64,000 nucleotides of DNA from Clostridium hydrogeniformans DSM 21757. Its GTDB lineage: Bacteria; Bacillota; Clostridia; Clostridiales; Clostridiaceae. Both the position numbers and the translations under genes were made by a program. Positions within the stretch are counted from its first letter, which is position 1, and the number at the start of each line of letters is the position of its first letter. The notes beneath the pieces were generated by a model that did not search any database, was not told where the DNA came from, and was given only the letters and a program-made list of their open reading frames with translations. Shown one piece after another: positions 9,120-18,143 of this stretch. The DNA lies in contig NZ_KK366004.1 of the NCBI RefSeq assembly GCF_000686705.1, forward strand, positions 554,364-618,363. The letters run 5' to 3'.

Positions 9120-9131
9120 GGAGGAGAAAGT

Positions 9132-9422
9132 ATGCCACAATTATTAGGCGGAGTTTTACCATTTGTAGTTATGATAGGAGTATTTTATCTTTTAGTACTA
9201 CTACCAGAAAATAAGAGAAAGAAAAAATACAGCTCTATGTTAAACGAACTTAAGGTAAATGATGAGGTATTAACAAGAGGCGGAATAGTTGGTAAGGTTA
9301 TAAATCTAAAGGAAGATTATATAATCTTAGAATCAGGTCCAGATAGAGCAAGATTTAAAGTTGTTAAAAATGGAATAGCAGATATTTTAAATAAAGAAGA
9401 AGAAGAACAAGAAAATAAATAA
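9132..9422 (+). CDS. yajC: Preprotein translocase accessory subunit YajC
   Basis: YajC is a small single-span membrane protein associated with SecDF. The 96-aa protein has one membrane helix (about 7-24, VLPFVVMIGVFYLLVLLP), the basic ENKRKKKY that follows, and the conserved LKVNDEVLTRGGIVGKV stretch. It is separated from secD-secF here by three genes, with the SCIFF pair in between. Confidence 0.95.
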   Translation: MPQLLGGVLPFVVMIGVFYLLVLLPENKRKKKYSSMLNELKVNDEVLTRGGIVGKVINLKEDYIILESGPDRARFKVVKNGIADILNKEEEEQENK

Positions 9423-9433
9423 ACATAAAGAAT

Positions 9434-9477
9434 AAACACCCCCTTTGCATCATATTTTAATATGAAAGGGGGTGTTT
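9434..9477 (+). terminator. Strong hairpin that contains the next gene's ribosome binding site
   Basis: AAACACCCCCTTT (9434-9446) pairs exactly with AAAGGGGGTGTTT (9465-9477). Inside the loop CATATT and AATATG can pair further. The tail is only TGTTTTGG, so termination may be weak. The right arm includes the purine-rich site of the TTG-start gene at 9481, so folding would hide it. Confidence 0.75.
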
Positions 9478-9480
9478 GTT

Positions 9481-9849
9481 TTGGAAAAAAAAGCTCTTAT
9501 GGTGAATGTGAGTAAAGGAGTCTTAAGAGGTGTTATATTAACTACAGTATGTTTAGTTATATATTCTATAATTATGAATTTTGTTGATATAAGCCCTAAA
9601 ACCACTTCAGTGGTTTATATGGTAATAACATCATTAAGTATACTTCTAGGCTCTGTATATTCATCAAAAATCAATGGAGAAAAGGGTTGGATTGTAGGAC
9701 TTTTGGTTGCTCTTATATATATGGCGTTGTTAATGATAGTTACAGCTCTTGTAAATGGAGGACTTGTATTTACAACCCTTATTTTAGTTCAATTAATTTT
9801 GGCTTTATTAGTTGGATTTTTCTCAGGAATGCTCGGAATAAATCTTTAA
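9481..9849 (+). CDS. Small four-helix membrane protein, TIGR04086-type
   Basis: The 122-aa protein is nearly all hydrophobic, with four predicted membrane helices (about 12-32, 40-58, 69-89 and 97-120). Size, topology and location between yajC and the SCIFF gene fit the clostridial family TIGR04086, whose function is unknown. That assignment is from memory and should be checked. The start is a TTG: AAAGGGGGTG overlaps the upstream in-frame GTG at 9472, making the GTG too close. The ribosome binding site lies in the right arm of a 13-bp hairpin. Confidence 0.7.
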   Translation: MEKKALMVNVSKGVLRGVILTTVCLVIYSIIMNFVDISPKTTSVVYMVITSLSILLGSVYSSKINGEKGWIVGLLVALIYMALLMIVTALVNGGLVFTTLILVQLILALLVGFFSGMLGINL

Positions 9850-9968
9850 CCTAGGTAAATTATAATGAAACAAAAGAATAAGATTTAACTATAACTAGGT
9901 ATTAGCTAAATAAAAAACATAGTAAATAAAAACTAAATGTAAAAGATTTTTATAGACTTAAATAGCTC

Positions 9969-9997
9969 TTTAATAAAGGGAAAAATTATGATATAAT
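9969..9997 (+). promoter_or_regulatory. Promoter of scfA
   Basis: TTTAAT at 9969-9974 and TATAAT at 9992-9997 are spaced by 17 bases. The -10 is extended (TGATATAAT). It lies about 35 bases before the ATG. Confidence 0.65.
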
Positions 9998-10031
9998 GGC
10001 TAGGAAACTACTTGAATGGAGGAAAATAGCA

Positions 10032-10169
10032 ATGAAACATATAAGAACAATCAATAAGGCAAACATTAAGGAAAGCTTAAATAAGCCTGGTTGTAAAGAA
10101 TGTGCTAACTCTTGCCAATCAGCTTGTAAGACATCTTGTACAGTTGCTAACTTAGAGTGCGAGAACTAA
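10032..10169 (+). CDS. scfA: Six-cysteine peptide SCIFF (ranthipeptide precursor), 45 aa
   Basis: The 45-residue peptide begins MKHIRTINKANIKES and has six cysteines in its C-terminal half (positions 21, 24, 28, 32, 36 and 43), matching the near-universal clostridial family called six cysteines in forty-five. Cross-linking of a cysteine to a carbon of another residue by the neighbouring radical SAM enzyme gives a thioether peptide. Its biological role is not firmly established. GGAGG lies before the ATG. It has its own promoter, and a terminator-like hairpin separates it from its maturase. Confidence 0.95.
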   Translation: MKHIRTINKANIKESLNKPGCKECANSCQSACKTSCTVANLECEN

Positions 10170-10198
10170 AAACTTACTAAGTAACTAAAAATTTTCAT

Positions 10199-10230
10199 GG
10201 CAGTAACTTTGATGTTACTGCCTTAAATTT
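10199..10230 (+). terminator. Terminator-like hairpin between scfA and scfB
   Basis: GGCAGTAAC (10199-10207) pairs with GTTACTGCC (10214-10222) around TTTGAT and is followed by TTAAATTT. It probably lowers read-through so that precursor mRNA exceeds enzyme mRNA. Confidence 0.75.
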
Positions 10231-10259
10231 AGTCAAAATAAGAAATGGAGGAGTAAGAG

Positions 10260-11621
10260 GTGGCATTAATTCATAAATTTAAACAGGATGAGGATTATTA
10301 CGTAATAGATGTAAATACAGGAAGTCTTCATTTGGTAGACGAGCTTGTATATGATTTATTAGATGAGGACAAGTTAAGAAAAGAAGAGGATATTATAAAT
10401 GAGCTCTCTTCTAAGTATAAAGAAGAAGATATAAAAGAAGCTTTAGGGGATATAAAGGAACTTATAGGAGAAGGACTTTTATACTCCTTAGACCTATATG
10501 AGAATATTGCTCAAAATGATAGATCTAAATCTTATGTTAAAGCAGTATGCCTAAATATTATTCACGACTGTAATTTAAGATGTAAATATTGTTTTGCTGA
10601 TGAGGGTGAATATAAGGGCAAAAGGAAAATCATGAGCGTAGAAGTGGGTAAAAAGGCCATTGACTATGTAATAGAGAAGTCAGGTCCAAGAAAAAATATA
10701 GAGATAGACTTATTTGGGGGAGAGCCTTTAATGGCTTTTAAAAACATAAAGGAAATAGTAGACTATGGAAGAGAGCAAGAGAAGATTCATAATAAGAACA
10801 TAAGATTTACTATGACTACCAATGCTACCTTATTAGATGAGGAAAAAATGGAATATTTAGATAAAAATATGGGAAACATAGTTTTATCTATTGATGGTAG
10901 AAAATCTGTAAATGATAAGGTAAGAATAAGAGTTGATGGGTCAGGTAGCTATGATGCCATTCTTCCTAAGATAAAGGAAATGGTGAAAAGACGTGATAAA
11001 TCAAAACAATATTATGTTAGAGGAACCTTTACAAGAGAAAATACAGACTTTTTCCAAGATGTATTAGCCCTTGCAAATGAAGAATTTGATGAGATATCCA
11101 TAGAGCCTGTAGTCCTTCCCGATGGACATGAATTATCCTTAAGAGAAGAAGATTTAGAAACTATATATGGTGAATATGATAAGCTATATCACGAAATGCT
11201 TAAAAGACATAAAGATGGAAACCCATTTAAGTTTTATCACTTTAATATAGATCTTCAGGGAGGACCTTGCGTTTATAAGAGAATAAGTGGATGTGGGGCA
11301 GGACATGAATATGTAGCTATAACCCCAGATGGAGAGGTTTATCCATGTCACCAATTTGTAGGAAACAAGGACTTCTTATTAGACAATATATATAATGAAA
11401 ATTTTAATAATGATTTATCTAGTGATTTTAGAAAAGCTCATATATATAATAAACCAAAATGTAAGGAATGTTGGGCAAGATTCTATTGTAGTGGAGGATG
11501 CCAAGCTAATAACTTCAACTTTAATGGAGATATGAATATTCCTTATGAAATAGGCTGTAAAATGCAAAAGAAAAGAATAGAATGTGCCATAGCCCTTAAG
11601 GCAAAACTTATGGAAAATTAG
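10260..11621 (+). CDS. scfB: SCIFF maturase, radical SAM/SPASM thioether-forming enzyme
   Basis: The enzyme installs thioether links in the ScfA peptide. The 453-aa protein has an N-terminal peptide-recognition region (about 1-90, FKQDEDYYVIDVNTGSLHLV), the radical SAM motif CNLRCKYC near residues 104-111, the GGEP motif (DLFGGEPL), and a C-terminal SPASM domain with many cysteines (GGPCVYKRISGCGAG, GEVYPCHQF, CKECWARFYCSGGC). The start is GTG, preceded by GGAGGAG. It lies 90 bases after the precursor gene, the standard pairing. Confidence 0.95.
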   Translation: MALIHKFKQDEDYYVIDVNTGSLHLVDELVYDLLDEDKLRKEEDIINELSSKYKEEDIKEALGDIKELIGEGLLYSLDLYENIAQNDRSKSYVKAVCLNIIHDCNLRCKYCFADEGEYKGKRKIMSVEVGKKAIDYVIEKSGPRKNIEIDLFGGEPLMAFKNIKEIVDYGREQEKIHNKNIRFTMTTNATLLDEEKMEYLDKNMGNIVLSIDGRKSVNDKVRIRVDGSGSYDAILPKIKEMVKRRDKSKQYYVRGTFTRENTDFFQDVLALANEEFDEISIEPVVLPDGHELSLREEDLETIYGEYDKLYHEMLKRHKDGNPFKFYHFNIDLQGGPCVYKRISGCGAGHEYVAITPDGEVYPCHQFVGNKDFLLDNIYNENFNNDLSSDFRKAHIYNKPKCKECWARFYCSGGCQANNFNFNGDMNIPYEIGCKMQKKRIECAIALKAKLMEN

Positions 11622-11638
11622 AAAATAAATTTAAAAAG

Positions 11639-11667
11639 TTGACTAAAAAATGGTAAATATATATAAT
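11639..11667 (+). promoter_or_regulatory. Strong promoter for secD-secF
   Basis: TTGACT at 11639-11644 and TATAAT at 11662-11667 are spaced by exactly 17 bases. The transcript would carry a leader of about 260 nucleotides before secD. Confidence 0.75.
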
Positions 11668-11886
11668 TTACCTATAAAGTTAACCTTAATTTAATAAAAA
11701 ATTATTTTTTTATCTAACTATACAGGTTATTATAGAGGTTAGCTGAGTTCTAAATATTATTTTAAAATCCATAAGTTAATACTGTATTCTAGTTAAGTTA
11801 TTCCATTGAAATTATTAGTTTTTAGAAAACTTATTTCTATATAGACTATGAAATATGTTTATTTTAGAATTTAACTAGGAAGACAG
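11668..11886 (+). other. Long untranslated leader of secD
   Basis: Together with the flanking promoter and leader ORF this makes a 312-bp gap between scfB and secD. It is AT-rich without a large ORF. Some short stems are possible around 11720-11750 (AGGTTATTATAGAGGTTAGC) but I recognise no known riboswitch class. Confidence 0.4.
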
Positions 11887-11937
11887 ATGAAGGTATTTAA
11901 ACTAAGAAAAATAAAATGCAAAGGGGGAGAAATATGA
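11887..11937 (+). CDS. Possible 16-aa leader peptide overlapping the secD start
   Basis: An ATG six bases after TAGGA opens a 16-codon frame (MKVFKLRKIKCKGGEI) whose TGA overlaps the secD ATG as ATGA. The peptide is basic with one cysteine. It may couple translation to secD or be chance. It is much shorter than known Sec-monitoring arrest peptides. Confidence 0.3.
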   Translation: MKVFKLRKIKCKGGEI

Positions 11938-13202
11938 AAACTAAAGGTAAAGGCAAAGGTAGAAGTTGGGTAGTATTTATATTAATAGCTATGCTAGTAG
12001 GCTTTTTTGCATACTCAGGAGCCTATGGAGTTAAGCTGTTTGGAAATACATATGAAGTTAAATCCTTTGGATCCATGATAACTAAGGGCCTTGATCTTCA
12101 AGGTGGAGTTTCGGTAATAGAAGAAATAGTATCAGAGGATGGAAAGGTAAAGAAAGAGGATTTAGAGAAGACAAAAGAGCTTCTAAGCCTTAGGGTTAAT
12201 AGAATAGGAGTAGCTGAAACCACCGTTACCACTGAAGGTGAAAATAGAATCAGAGTGGATATTCCAGGAAAATTTGAATCTAAAGATATTATAGATACTC
12301 TTACTAAAACAGGAGAACTAACTTTTAAGGCACCAGATGGAACAGTTCTTCTTACGGGTAAAGAGGTAGAGAATGCAGGATCACGTATTGATCAAAATGG
12401 AAAAGCTATAATTGACTTAGAGTTTAATGAAGACGGAAAAGAAAAGTTTAAAGCTGCCACTGAGAAATATATAGGACAACAAATTTCTATATATATGGAT
12501 GATGAGGTGTTAACATCTCCAATGGTAAAGAATGTTATAAATGATGGAAAAGCTATAATTGAGGGAAGTAAATCCATAGATGAAGCTAAGAGACAGGCGG
12601 GAGTGATACAATCAGGAGCTCTCCCTGTAACATTAAAGACAGTTTCTGTGAAAACAGTGGGACCAACCTTAGGTAGTAGTGCAATCCCTAGTAGTTTAAA
12701 AGCTGGAGCTATAGGTATAGGATTAATCTTTTTATTTATGATAGTATTCTATAGAGTTCCAGGATTATTAGCAGATTTTGCATTGGTTATATATATATTA
12801 TTACTTCTTACCATATTCTCTTCCTTAAAGGTTGTATTAACTCTGCCAGGAATAGCAGGATTCCTATTAACCATAGGAATGGCTGTAGATGCTAACGTAC
12901 TGATATTTGAAAGAATAAAAGAAGAGATTAAAACCGGAAAGTCTATTAAATCTTCAATAGACTCAGGGTTCCATAGAGCTTTATCTTCTATATTAGATTC
13001 TAATATAACTACAATAATAGGTGGATTAGTACTATACTTCTTTGGATCAGGGGCTGTTAAGGGCTTTGCAATTACCCTTATGATAGGTATAGTTGTATCT
13101 ATGTTTACTGCAATAACAGTTACTAGAGTTTTAATTAAACTTGCAGTTAATATGGGTATATTAAATAAGCCATCATTATTTGGGGTAAGGAAGAGGGGGT
13201 AG
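11934..13202 (+). CDS. secD: Protein translocase subunit SecD
   Basis: SecD with SecF uses the proton or ion gradient to help pull exported proteins across the membrane. The 422-aa protein has an N-terminal helix (about 10-28), a periplasmic-type P1 domain beginning with the signature KGLDLQGGVSV, and six-helix RND core at the C-terminus (GLIFLFMIVFYRVPGL, then GMAVDANVLIFERIKEE near residue 325). It is shorter than proteobacterial SecD, as usual in clostridia. The ATG at 11934 is chosen over the in-frame ATG at 11916 because AAAGGGGGAGA lies just before it. secF follows after 6 bases. Confidence 0.96.
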   Translation: MKTKGKGKGRSWVVFILIAMLVGFFAYSGAYGVKLFGNTYEVKSFGSMITKGLDLQGGVSVIEEIVSEDGKVKKEDLEKTKELLSLRVNRIGVAETTVTTEGENRIRVDIPGKFESKDIIDTLTKTGELTFKAPDGTVLLTGKEVENAGSRIDQNGKAIIDLEFNEDGKEKFKAATEKYIGQQISIYMDDEVLTSPMVKNVINDGKAIIEGSKSIDEAKRQAGVIQSGALPVTLKTVSVKTVGPTLGSSAIPSSLKAGAIGIGLIFLFMIVFYRVPGLLADFALVIYILLLLTIFSSLKVVLTLPGIAGFLLTIGMAVDANVLIFERIKEEIKTGKSIKSSIDSGFHRALSSILDSNITTIIGGLVLYFFGSGAVKGFAITLMIGIVVSMFTAITVTRVLIKLAVNMGILNKPSLFGVRKRG

Positions 13203-13208
13203 AGATTT

Positions 13209-14066
13209 ATGCTTAAGATAATAGAAAAAACAAAGATATGGTTTACTGCCTCCATAATAGTAATAGCTATAGGCCTTATATTTACTGTAACTAAAGGGTT
13301 AAATTTCGGTATAGACTTTAAAGGTGGAACTCAAGTAGTTATAGATTTTAAAAATGATTTCGATAAACTTGAGGTAGATGATATAATAAAAAAATATGCT
13401 TCTGATGCAGTAAGTAATAAACTTGAGAACACTCAACTTGAGATAAAGAGTAATAGCTTAGATAGTGCTAAAGTTGCAGAAATGTTTAAAGAGGTTAAGG
13501 AGAAATATTCTTTAGAGGATAGTTCTTTAGTATCTCAAGATGAGATAGGAGCAACAATAGGACGTGAATTAACAAGGAAATCTATAATAGCATTACTTAT
13601 ATCAACAATTGCTATTTTAGTGTATGTAGGTGTAAGATTCGAATTTAGATTTGGAGTAGCAGCAATTATTGCTCTTATACACGATATACTAATAACTGTA
13701 GGAGTATATGCAGTGTTCCAGATACCTGTAAACACACCATTTATAGCAGCTATATTAAGTATAGTTGGATATTCTATAAATGATACCATAGTTATCTTTG
13801 ATAGAATAAGAGAAAATATGAAAAATATGAGAAGGGCAGAACCAACAGAGATAGCAAATGCAAGTATAACTCAAACTTTAACTAGATCTATAAATACAAC
13901 TTTAACTACACTTATAACTATAGTTTGTGTTTATATATTTGTACCTTCTGTTAGAGATTTTGCATTTCCTTTAATTGTGGGAATAGGTACAGGTGCATAT
14001 TCTTCAATATTTATAGCAAGTCCAATATGGGTAATCCTTAAAAAGAAATATAAGAAAAAACATTAA
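13209..14066 (+). CDS. secF: Protein translocase subunit SecF
   Basis: The partner of SecD. The 285-aa protein has the SecF signature GLNFGIDFKGGTQVVIDF near residues 29-46, five further membrane helices, and the conserved SIVGYSINDTIVIFDRIREN stretch near residues 184-203. It is co-transcribed with secD and followed by a clear terminator. Confidence 0.97.
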   Translation: MLKIIEKTKIWFTASIIVIAIGLIFTVTKGLNFGIDFKGGTQVVIDFKNDFDKLEVDDIIKKYASDAVSNKLENTQLEIKSNSLDSAKVAEMFKEVKEKYSLEDSSLVSQDEIGATIGRELTRKSIIALLISTIAILVYVGVRFEFRFGVAAIIALIHDILITVGVYAVFQIPVNTPFIAAILSIVGYSINDTIVIFDRIRENMKNMRRAEPTEIANASITQTLTRSINTTLTTLITIVCVYIFVPSVRDFAFPLIVGIGTGAYSSIFIASPIWVILKKKYKKKH

Positions 14067-14081
14067 TTAAATGTTAAAATA

Positions 14082-14127
14082 GGCTATATTCTTTTAGAAT
14101 TTAAACTCTAAAAGAATATAGTCTTTT
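14082..14127 (+). terminator. Terminator after secF
   Basis: GGCTATATTCTTTTAGA pairs with TCTAAAAGAATATAGTC (one G-T pair), with an 8-base loop and a TTTTT tail. Confidence 0.9.
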
Positions 14128-14419
14128 TAGAGTTTATATAATTTATTTTAAAGGAGAGAATAAATTTAAATTATTATAGGATTTTCAGGAGCGAATTAAG
14201 CATTGTTTTGTAGAGTATATAAATATATTGTAGAAAATATATATTTCAATAGGTAAAATTTATAGTATTATAAAGGTTATTTATGAATATGAGAAAGGAT
14301 TGTAGAAAAACATACTAAATTAAGGGATATTCCATGGGTTTTTTTATTAAAAGGATTTGTCAAAATAGGCTTTATACATTATAATATATTTGTTTTCTAA
14401 AAATTTGGAGGAGTTAGCT
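14128..14419 (+). other. AT-rich spacer before the RecJ-like gene
   Basis: No gene is evident on either strand, and I found no trace of the missing N-terminal part of recJ. It ends with a strong promoter (14357-14385). Confidence 0.4.
14357..14385 (+). promoter_or_regulatory. Promoter of the RecJ-like gene
   Basis: TTGTCA at 14357-14362 and TATAAT at 14380-14385 have a 17-base spacer. The site is close to consensus and 35 bases before the ATG. Confidence 0.8.
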
Positions 14420-15238
14420 ATGCAGAAAATTTGGGAGAGAAAATATAGCCTAAACAAAACTTTAGGATATAATCCGTTTTTAATAGAAAAAATGGATATT
14501 ACCATAAATAAAATAGCAAAGGCTATAAATAAGCGTGAAAAAATTGTAGTATATGGTTCATGTGATGTGGATGGTATATGTTCTATTTCTCTTTTAATTC
14601 TGCTACTTAAGTATTTAAATGCAGATGTGGAATATTATATATCTGAGGGAAAAGAAATATTATGTTCAAAGGTAATTAAAAATCATGTTGATATGCTAGG
14701 TGCTTCCTTAATAATATCTCTAGGGTGTGTAATAGAATCTAGAGACCAAGAAAATCTTATAAATAATCTTGGTATGGAGGTTATAGCACTTTTAAATAAA
14801 GAATATAGTAAAGATTTGAAATCTATAATTTTAGGTAATGAGACATTAAGTATTAGTGCATTAACTTTTAAATTGGCACAAGCTATAGCAGCTTATTATA
14901 ATATGAAAAGTATAAATAAATATATAGACTTGGTTACCATAGGTACATATTCTTCAAATTACAAATTAGATGGAGAAAATAAAGTTTTGTTTGAAGAAGG
15001 TATAAATTATTTGTTAAATAGCAATAATTATGGATTAAAGGCGTTAATGACTTATAATGGAATAATAACTCCAAGTAGGGATAACTTAAGTAAAATGGTT
15101 CTTGCTATGACTCCGAGGGTTAATGCGGTAGGAACTATTGACAATGCAAGAATAGTGGTAGAACTTTTGACCACAACTAATGAATATAGAGCACAGCAAA
15201 TAGTAAAGTATTTAGAAAAAGAATTAAAAAATAATTAG
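14420..15238 (+). CDS. Shortened, catalytically degenerate RecJ-like protein, 272 aa
   Basis: It lies where clostridia normally carry recJ (secF-recJ-apt-relA) and aligns by eye with the RecJ DHH domain. Kept are YNPFLIEKM, the frame of motif I (VVYGSCDVDGICS), FKLAQAI and PRVNAVGTIDNAR. Lost are most metal ligands: the first Asp of DxDxD is Ser47, the Asp of TVDCG is Gly102, and the DHH triplet is replaced at about residues 125-127 (LNK). The DHHA1 and OB parts are absent, leaving under half of normal length. The frame is intact, with the site TTGGAGGAG and a near-consensus promoter, so it is expressed rather than obviously dead. The active exonuclease, if any, must be elsewhere. Confidence 0.8.
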   Translation: MQKIWERKYSLNKTLGYNPFLIEKMDITINKIAKAINKREKIVVYGSCDVDGICSISLLILLLKYLNADVEYYISEGKEILCSKVIKNHVDMLGASLIISLGCVIESRDQENLINNLGMEVIALLNKEYSKDLKSIILGNETLSISALTFKLAQAIAAYYNMKSINKYIDLVTIGTYSSNYKLDGENKVLFEEGINYLLNSNNYGLKALMTYNGIITPSRDNLSKMVLAMTPRVNAVGTIDNARIVVELLTTTNEYRAQQIVKYLEKELKNN

Positions 15239-15290
15239 TGGAATAGGAAGTTTAATATATTTCAATAAAATTTAAGTTGGAGGTATGACT

Positions 15291-15809
15291 ATGGATTTAA
15301 GAGAAAAGATAAGAATAGTAGATGATTTTCCAAAGGAAGGAATAAGTTTTAAGGATATTACAACCTTAATTGGAGATGGAGAGGCTTTAAAATATACTAT
15401 AGATACGATAGCAGAGAGACTTAAGGAAAAGAATGTTGACGTAATAGTTGGACCAGAAGCAAGAGGATTTATATTTGGAGTTCCTGTAGCTTATGCTTTA
15501 GGGGCCAGCTTTGTTCCAGTTAGAAAGCCAGGGAAGTTACCTTGTGATACTATAAGCCTTAAATATGATCTTGAATACGGCTCAGACTCTTTAGAGATGC
15601 ATAAGGATGGAATAAAGAAGGGACAAAGGGTTGCCATAGTAGATGATCTTTTAGCTACAGGAGGCACAATATGCTCAGTTGCAAAGCTTGTAGAAGAAGC
15701 CGGTGGAGAAGTTGTAGCTATGGATTTTGTAATTGAACTTACAGATCTTAAGGGACGCGATAAGTTAAAGGGATATGATGTTATAAGCTTGGTAGAATAC
15801 GATATATAG
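15291..15809 (+). CDS. apt: Adenine phosphoribosyltransferase
   Basis: Salvages adenine with PRPP to AMP. The 172-aa protein has the PRPP-binding motif [13 protein letters not shown] near residues 118-130 and the family stretch [13 protein letters not shown] near 58-70. An ATG at 15285 is in frame, but it sits right on GGAGG, so the ATG at 15291 is the better start and gives the usual MDLREKI N-terminus. It precedes relA, as in many Firmicutes. Confidence 0.96.
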   Translation: MDLREKIRIVDDFPKEGISFKDITTLIGDGEALKYTIDTIAERLKEKNVDVIVGPEARGFIFGVPVAYALGASFVPVRKPGKLPCDTISLKYDLEYGSDSLEMHKDGIKKGQRVAIVDDLLATGGTICSVAKLVEEAGGEVVAMDFVIELTDLKGRDKLKGYDVISLVEYDI

Positions 15810-15879
15810 TAGCTTTTACTAGGGGAAATTTAAATTGCAAAATTCTACACAATATTATATAATTTTGTTATATAGTAGT

Positions 15880-15905
15880 AATGGCTGGTTGTATAACCAG
15901 CCATT
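15880..15905. other. Hairpin between apt and relA
   Basis: AATGGCTGGTT and AACCAGCCATT form an 11-bp perfect stem with a GTAT loop. There is no T-tract, so it may stabilise or attenuate the mRNA rather than terminate it. Confidence 0.6.
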
Positions 15906-15943
15906 GATATTATGAAGTTTAGTTTTAGAGGAGAGTATTCCAA

Positions 15944-18127
15944 ATGCTAGATAAATTAATAGAAAAAATAGATAAAAACTGTATAAATATAGATAAAAAA
16001 CTTGTAGAAAAGGCTTATTACTTAGCAGAAGAGGCTCATAGCCATCAAAAGAGAGAGTCAGGGGAGCCTTATTTAGTTCATCCTGTTGAAGTAGCATGTA
16101 TACTAGCTGAGATGGGAATGGATACAAATACTATAGTGGCTGGACTTCTTCATGATGTTATAGAAGATACAGATTATAGCTATGAAGATATAGAAGCTTT
16201 ATTTAATGAAGAGGTGGCTAATCTAGTAGATGGAGTAACTAAGCTTGGAAAAATTAAATATAAAACTAAGGAAGAGCAAAAGGCAGATAATGTACGGAAA
16301 ATGCTCCTAGCTATGACTAAGGACGTAAGAGTAATTCTTATAAAGCTAGCAGATAGACTTCATAATTTAAGAACATTAAAATTTAAAAGTATTGAAAAAC
16401 AAAAAGAAAAGGCAAAAGAGACCTTTGATATATATGCACCCCTTGCTCATAGACTTGGGATGTCTAAAATAAAATGGGAACTTGAAGATTTAGCCTTTAG
16501 GTATATGAACTCTAATGAATACTATGAACTTGTTAAAGAGATAGCGGAGAAGAGAGTTGAGAGAGAAGAGTATATAAGTAGGGTAATAAATGATTTAAGG
16601 GAAAGGTTAGCCCTTTCAGGTATAGAGACGGATATAGAGGGAAGACCTAAGCACTTCTATAGTATATATAGAAAGATGGTAAATAAAAGTAAGTCTGTAG
16701 ATCAAATATTTGATTTAACAGCTATAAGAATTCTTGTCCATACAATTAAAGATTGTTACGCAGTTTTAGGCATAGTACATACAGTATATAAGCCTATTCC
16801 AGGAAGGTTTAAGGATTATATTGCTATGCCTAAGCCTAATATGTACCAATCCCTTCATACAACAGTTATAGGACCACATGGAAAAACCTTTGAAATACAA
16901 ATAAGAACTTTTGATATGCATAAGACTGCAGAGTATGGAATAGCTGCCCATTGGAAGTATAAAGAAGGATCTAATGATAATGGAGGAAGCAATTTAGATA
17001 ATAAGCTTTCTTGGATTAGAGATATGGTAGAATGGCAAAGAGATACTGAAGATGCGGAAGAGTTCATGGAAGCCTTTAAAATAGACTTATTCTCTGATGA
17101 GGTATTTGTATTTACTCCTAAGGGAGTTGTAATAAACCTGCCTAATGAGGCAACGCCTATAGATTTTGCTTATAGAATACACACAGATGTAGGAAATAAG
17201 TGTATAGGAGCTAAAGTTAATGGAAGAATGGTTACCTTAGATTATCATCTGAAAACTGGAGAGATTGTTGAAATCCTGACATCATCTACTCCAAAGGGAC
17301 CAAGTATAGATTGGCTTAATATAGTTAAGTCTAATCAGGCAAAGAGTAAAATAAGAGCATGGTTTAAAAAGCAGAAAAGAGAAGAAAATATAGTAAAAGG
17401 CAAGGATGTTTTAGAACGTGAGGCTAAAAGACATGGATATAACTTTGGAGAGCTTGCCAAGACAGAGGCCTTTGAAAAAATTCTTAAAAAGTATAACTTT
17501 AATTCCATAGATGATCTTTATGCATCTGTAGGTAGTGGTATAGTTATAGCTTCAGGAATCGTTGGGAAGTTAAGAGATAGCATTGAACACTCTAAGTGTA
17601 ATGGTGAGAATAATTCTGAAGCATTAAAGAAGGCTGAAGACCAAATAAAAACTACTAACTTAAAAAAGAAACCTAGTGAGGTTGGAGTTACAGTAAGAGG
17701 GCTTTCTAATGTAATGGTTAGATTTTCAAAATGTTGTAATCCGGTACCAGGAGATGACATAATAGGATATATAACAAGGGGAAGAGGAATATCAATACAT
17801 AGGAAAGATTGTAACAATATAGATGGTTTATTAGAAGAAGATGGAGATAAGTTTGTAGAAGTAACTTGGGGTATTTCTAATAAAGGTGATTATGTAACAG
17901 AGATTCAGGTTAAGTGTGATGATAGAAACGGCGTGTTATCTGATATAATGATAATAGTTACTGAAATGAAGGTTCAGCTTCAAGCTTTAAATGCAAAGAC
18001 AAATAAGCAAGGCTTTGCTATGGTAAATATAAAACTTAGAATAACTACCATAGATGAACTTAAAGAACTTATGAAAAAGGTTAAGAAGGTTAAGGGTGTA
18101 ATAGAGGTATATAGAGTTAAAAATTAA
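15944..18127 (+). CDS. relA: Bifunctional (p)ppGpp synthetase/hydrolase RelA/SpoT (Rel)
   Basis: Makes and degrades the stringent-response alarmone. The 727-aa protein shows the HD hydrolase domain (LVHPVEV then [10 protein letters not shown]70-D71), the synthetase domain ([12 protein letters not shown], then DLTAIRILV and [14 protein letters not shown]), TGS domain ([20 protein letters not shown] near residue 386) and C-terminal ACT domain (about 650-727). All parts are present, so both activities are likely. dtd follows 16 bases later. Confidence 0.97.
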   Translation: MLDKLIEKIDKNCINIDKKLVEKAYYLAEEAHSHQKRESGEPYLVHPVEVACILAEMGMDTNTIVAGLLHDVIEDTDYSYEDIEALFNEEVANLVDGVTKLGKIKYKTKEEQKADNVRKMLLAMTKDVRVILIKLADRLHNLRTLKFKSIEKQKEKAKETFDIYAPLAHRLGMSKIKWELEDLAFRYMNSNEYYELVKEIAEKRVEREEYISRVINDLRERLALSGIETDIEGRPKHFYSIYRKMVNKSKSVDQIFDLTAIRILVHTIKDCYAVLGIVHTVYKPIPGRFKDYIAMPKPNMYQSLHTTVIGPHGKTFEIQIRTFDMHKTAEYGIAAHWKYKEGSNDNGGSNLDNKLSWIRDMVEWQRDTEDAEEFMEAFKIDLFSDEVFVFTPKGVVINLPNEATPIDFAYRIHTDVGNKCIGAKVNGRMVTLDYHLKTGEIVEILTSSTPKGPSIDWLNIVKSNQAKSKIRAWFKKQKREENIVKGKDVLEREAKRHGYNFGELAKTEAFEKILKKYNFNSIDDLYASVGSGIVIASGIVGKLRDSIEHSKCNGENNSEALKKAEDQIKTTNLKKKPSEVGVTVRGLSNVMVRFSKCCNPVPGDDIIGYITRGRGISIHRKDCNNIDGLLEEDGDKFVEVTWGISNKGDYVTEIQVKCDDRNGVLSDIMIIVTEMKVQLQALNAKTNKQGFAMVNIKLRITTIDELKELMKKVKKVKGVIEVYRVKN

Positions 18128-18143
18128 AAAGGGAAGTGAAGAT

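Noticed and set aside
12749-13255. 168-codon frame antisense to secD-secF
   Set aside because: It is a shadow of the membrane-helix codons, with no ribosome binding site.
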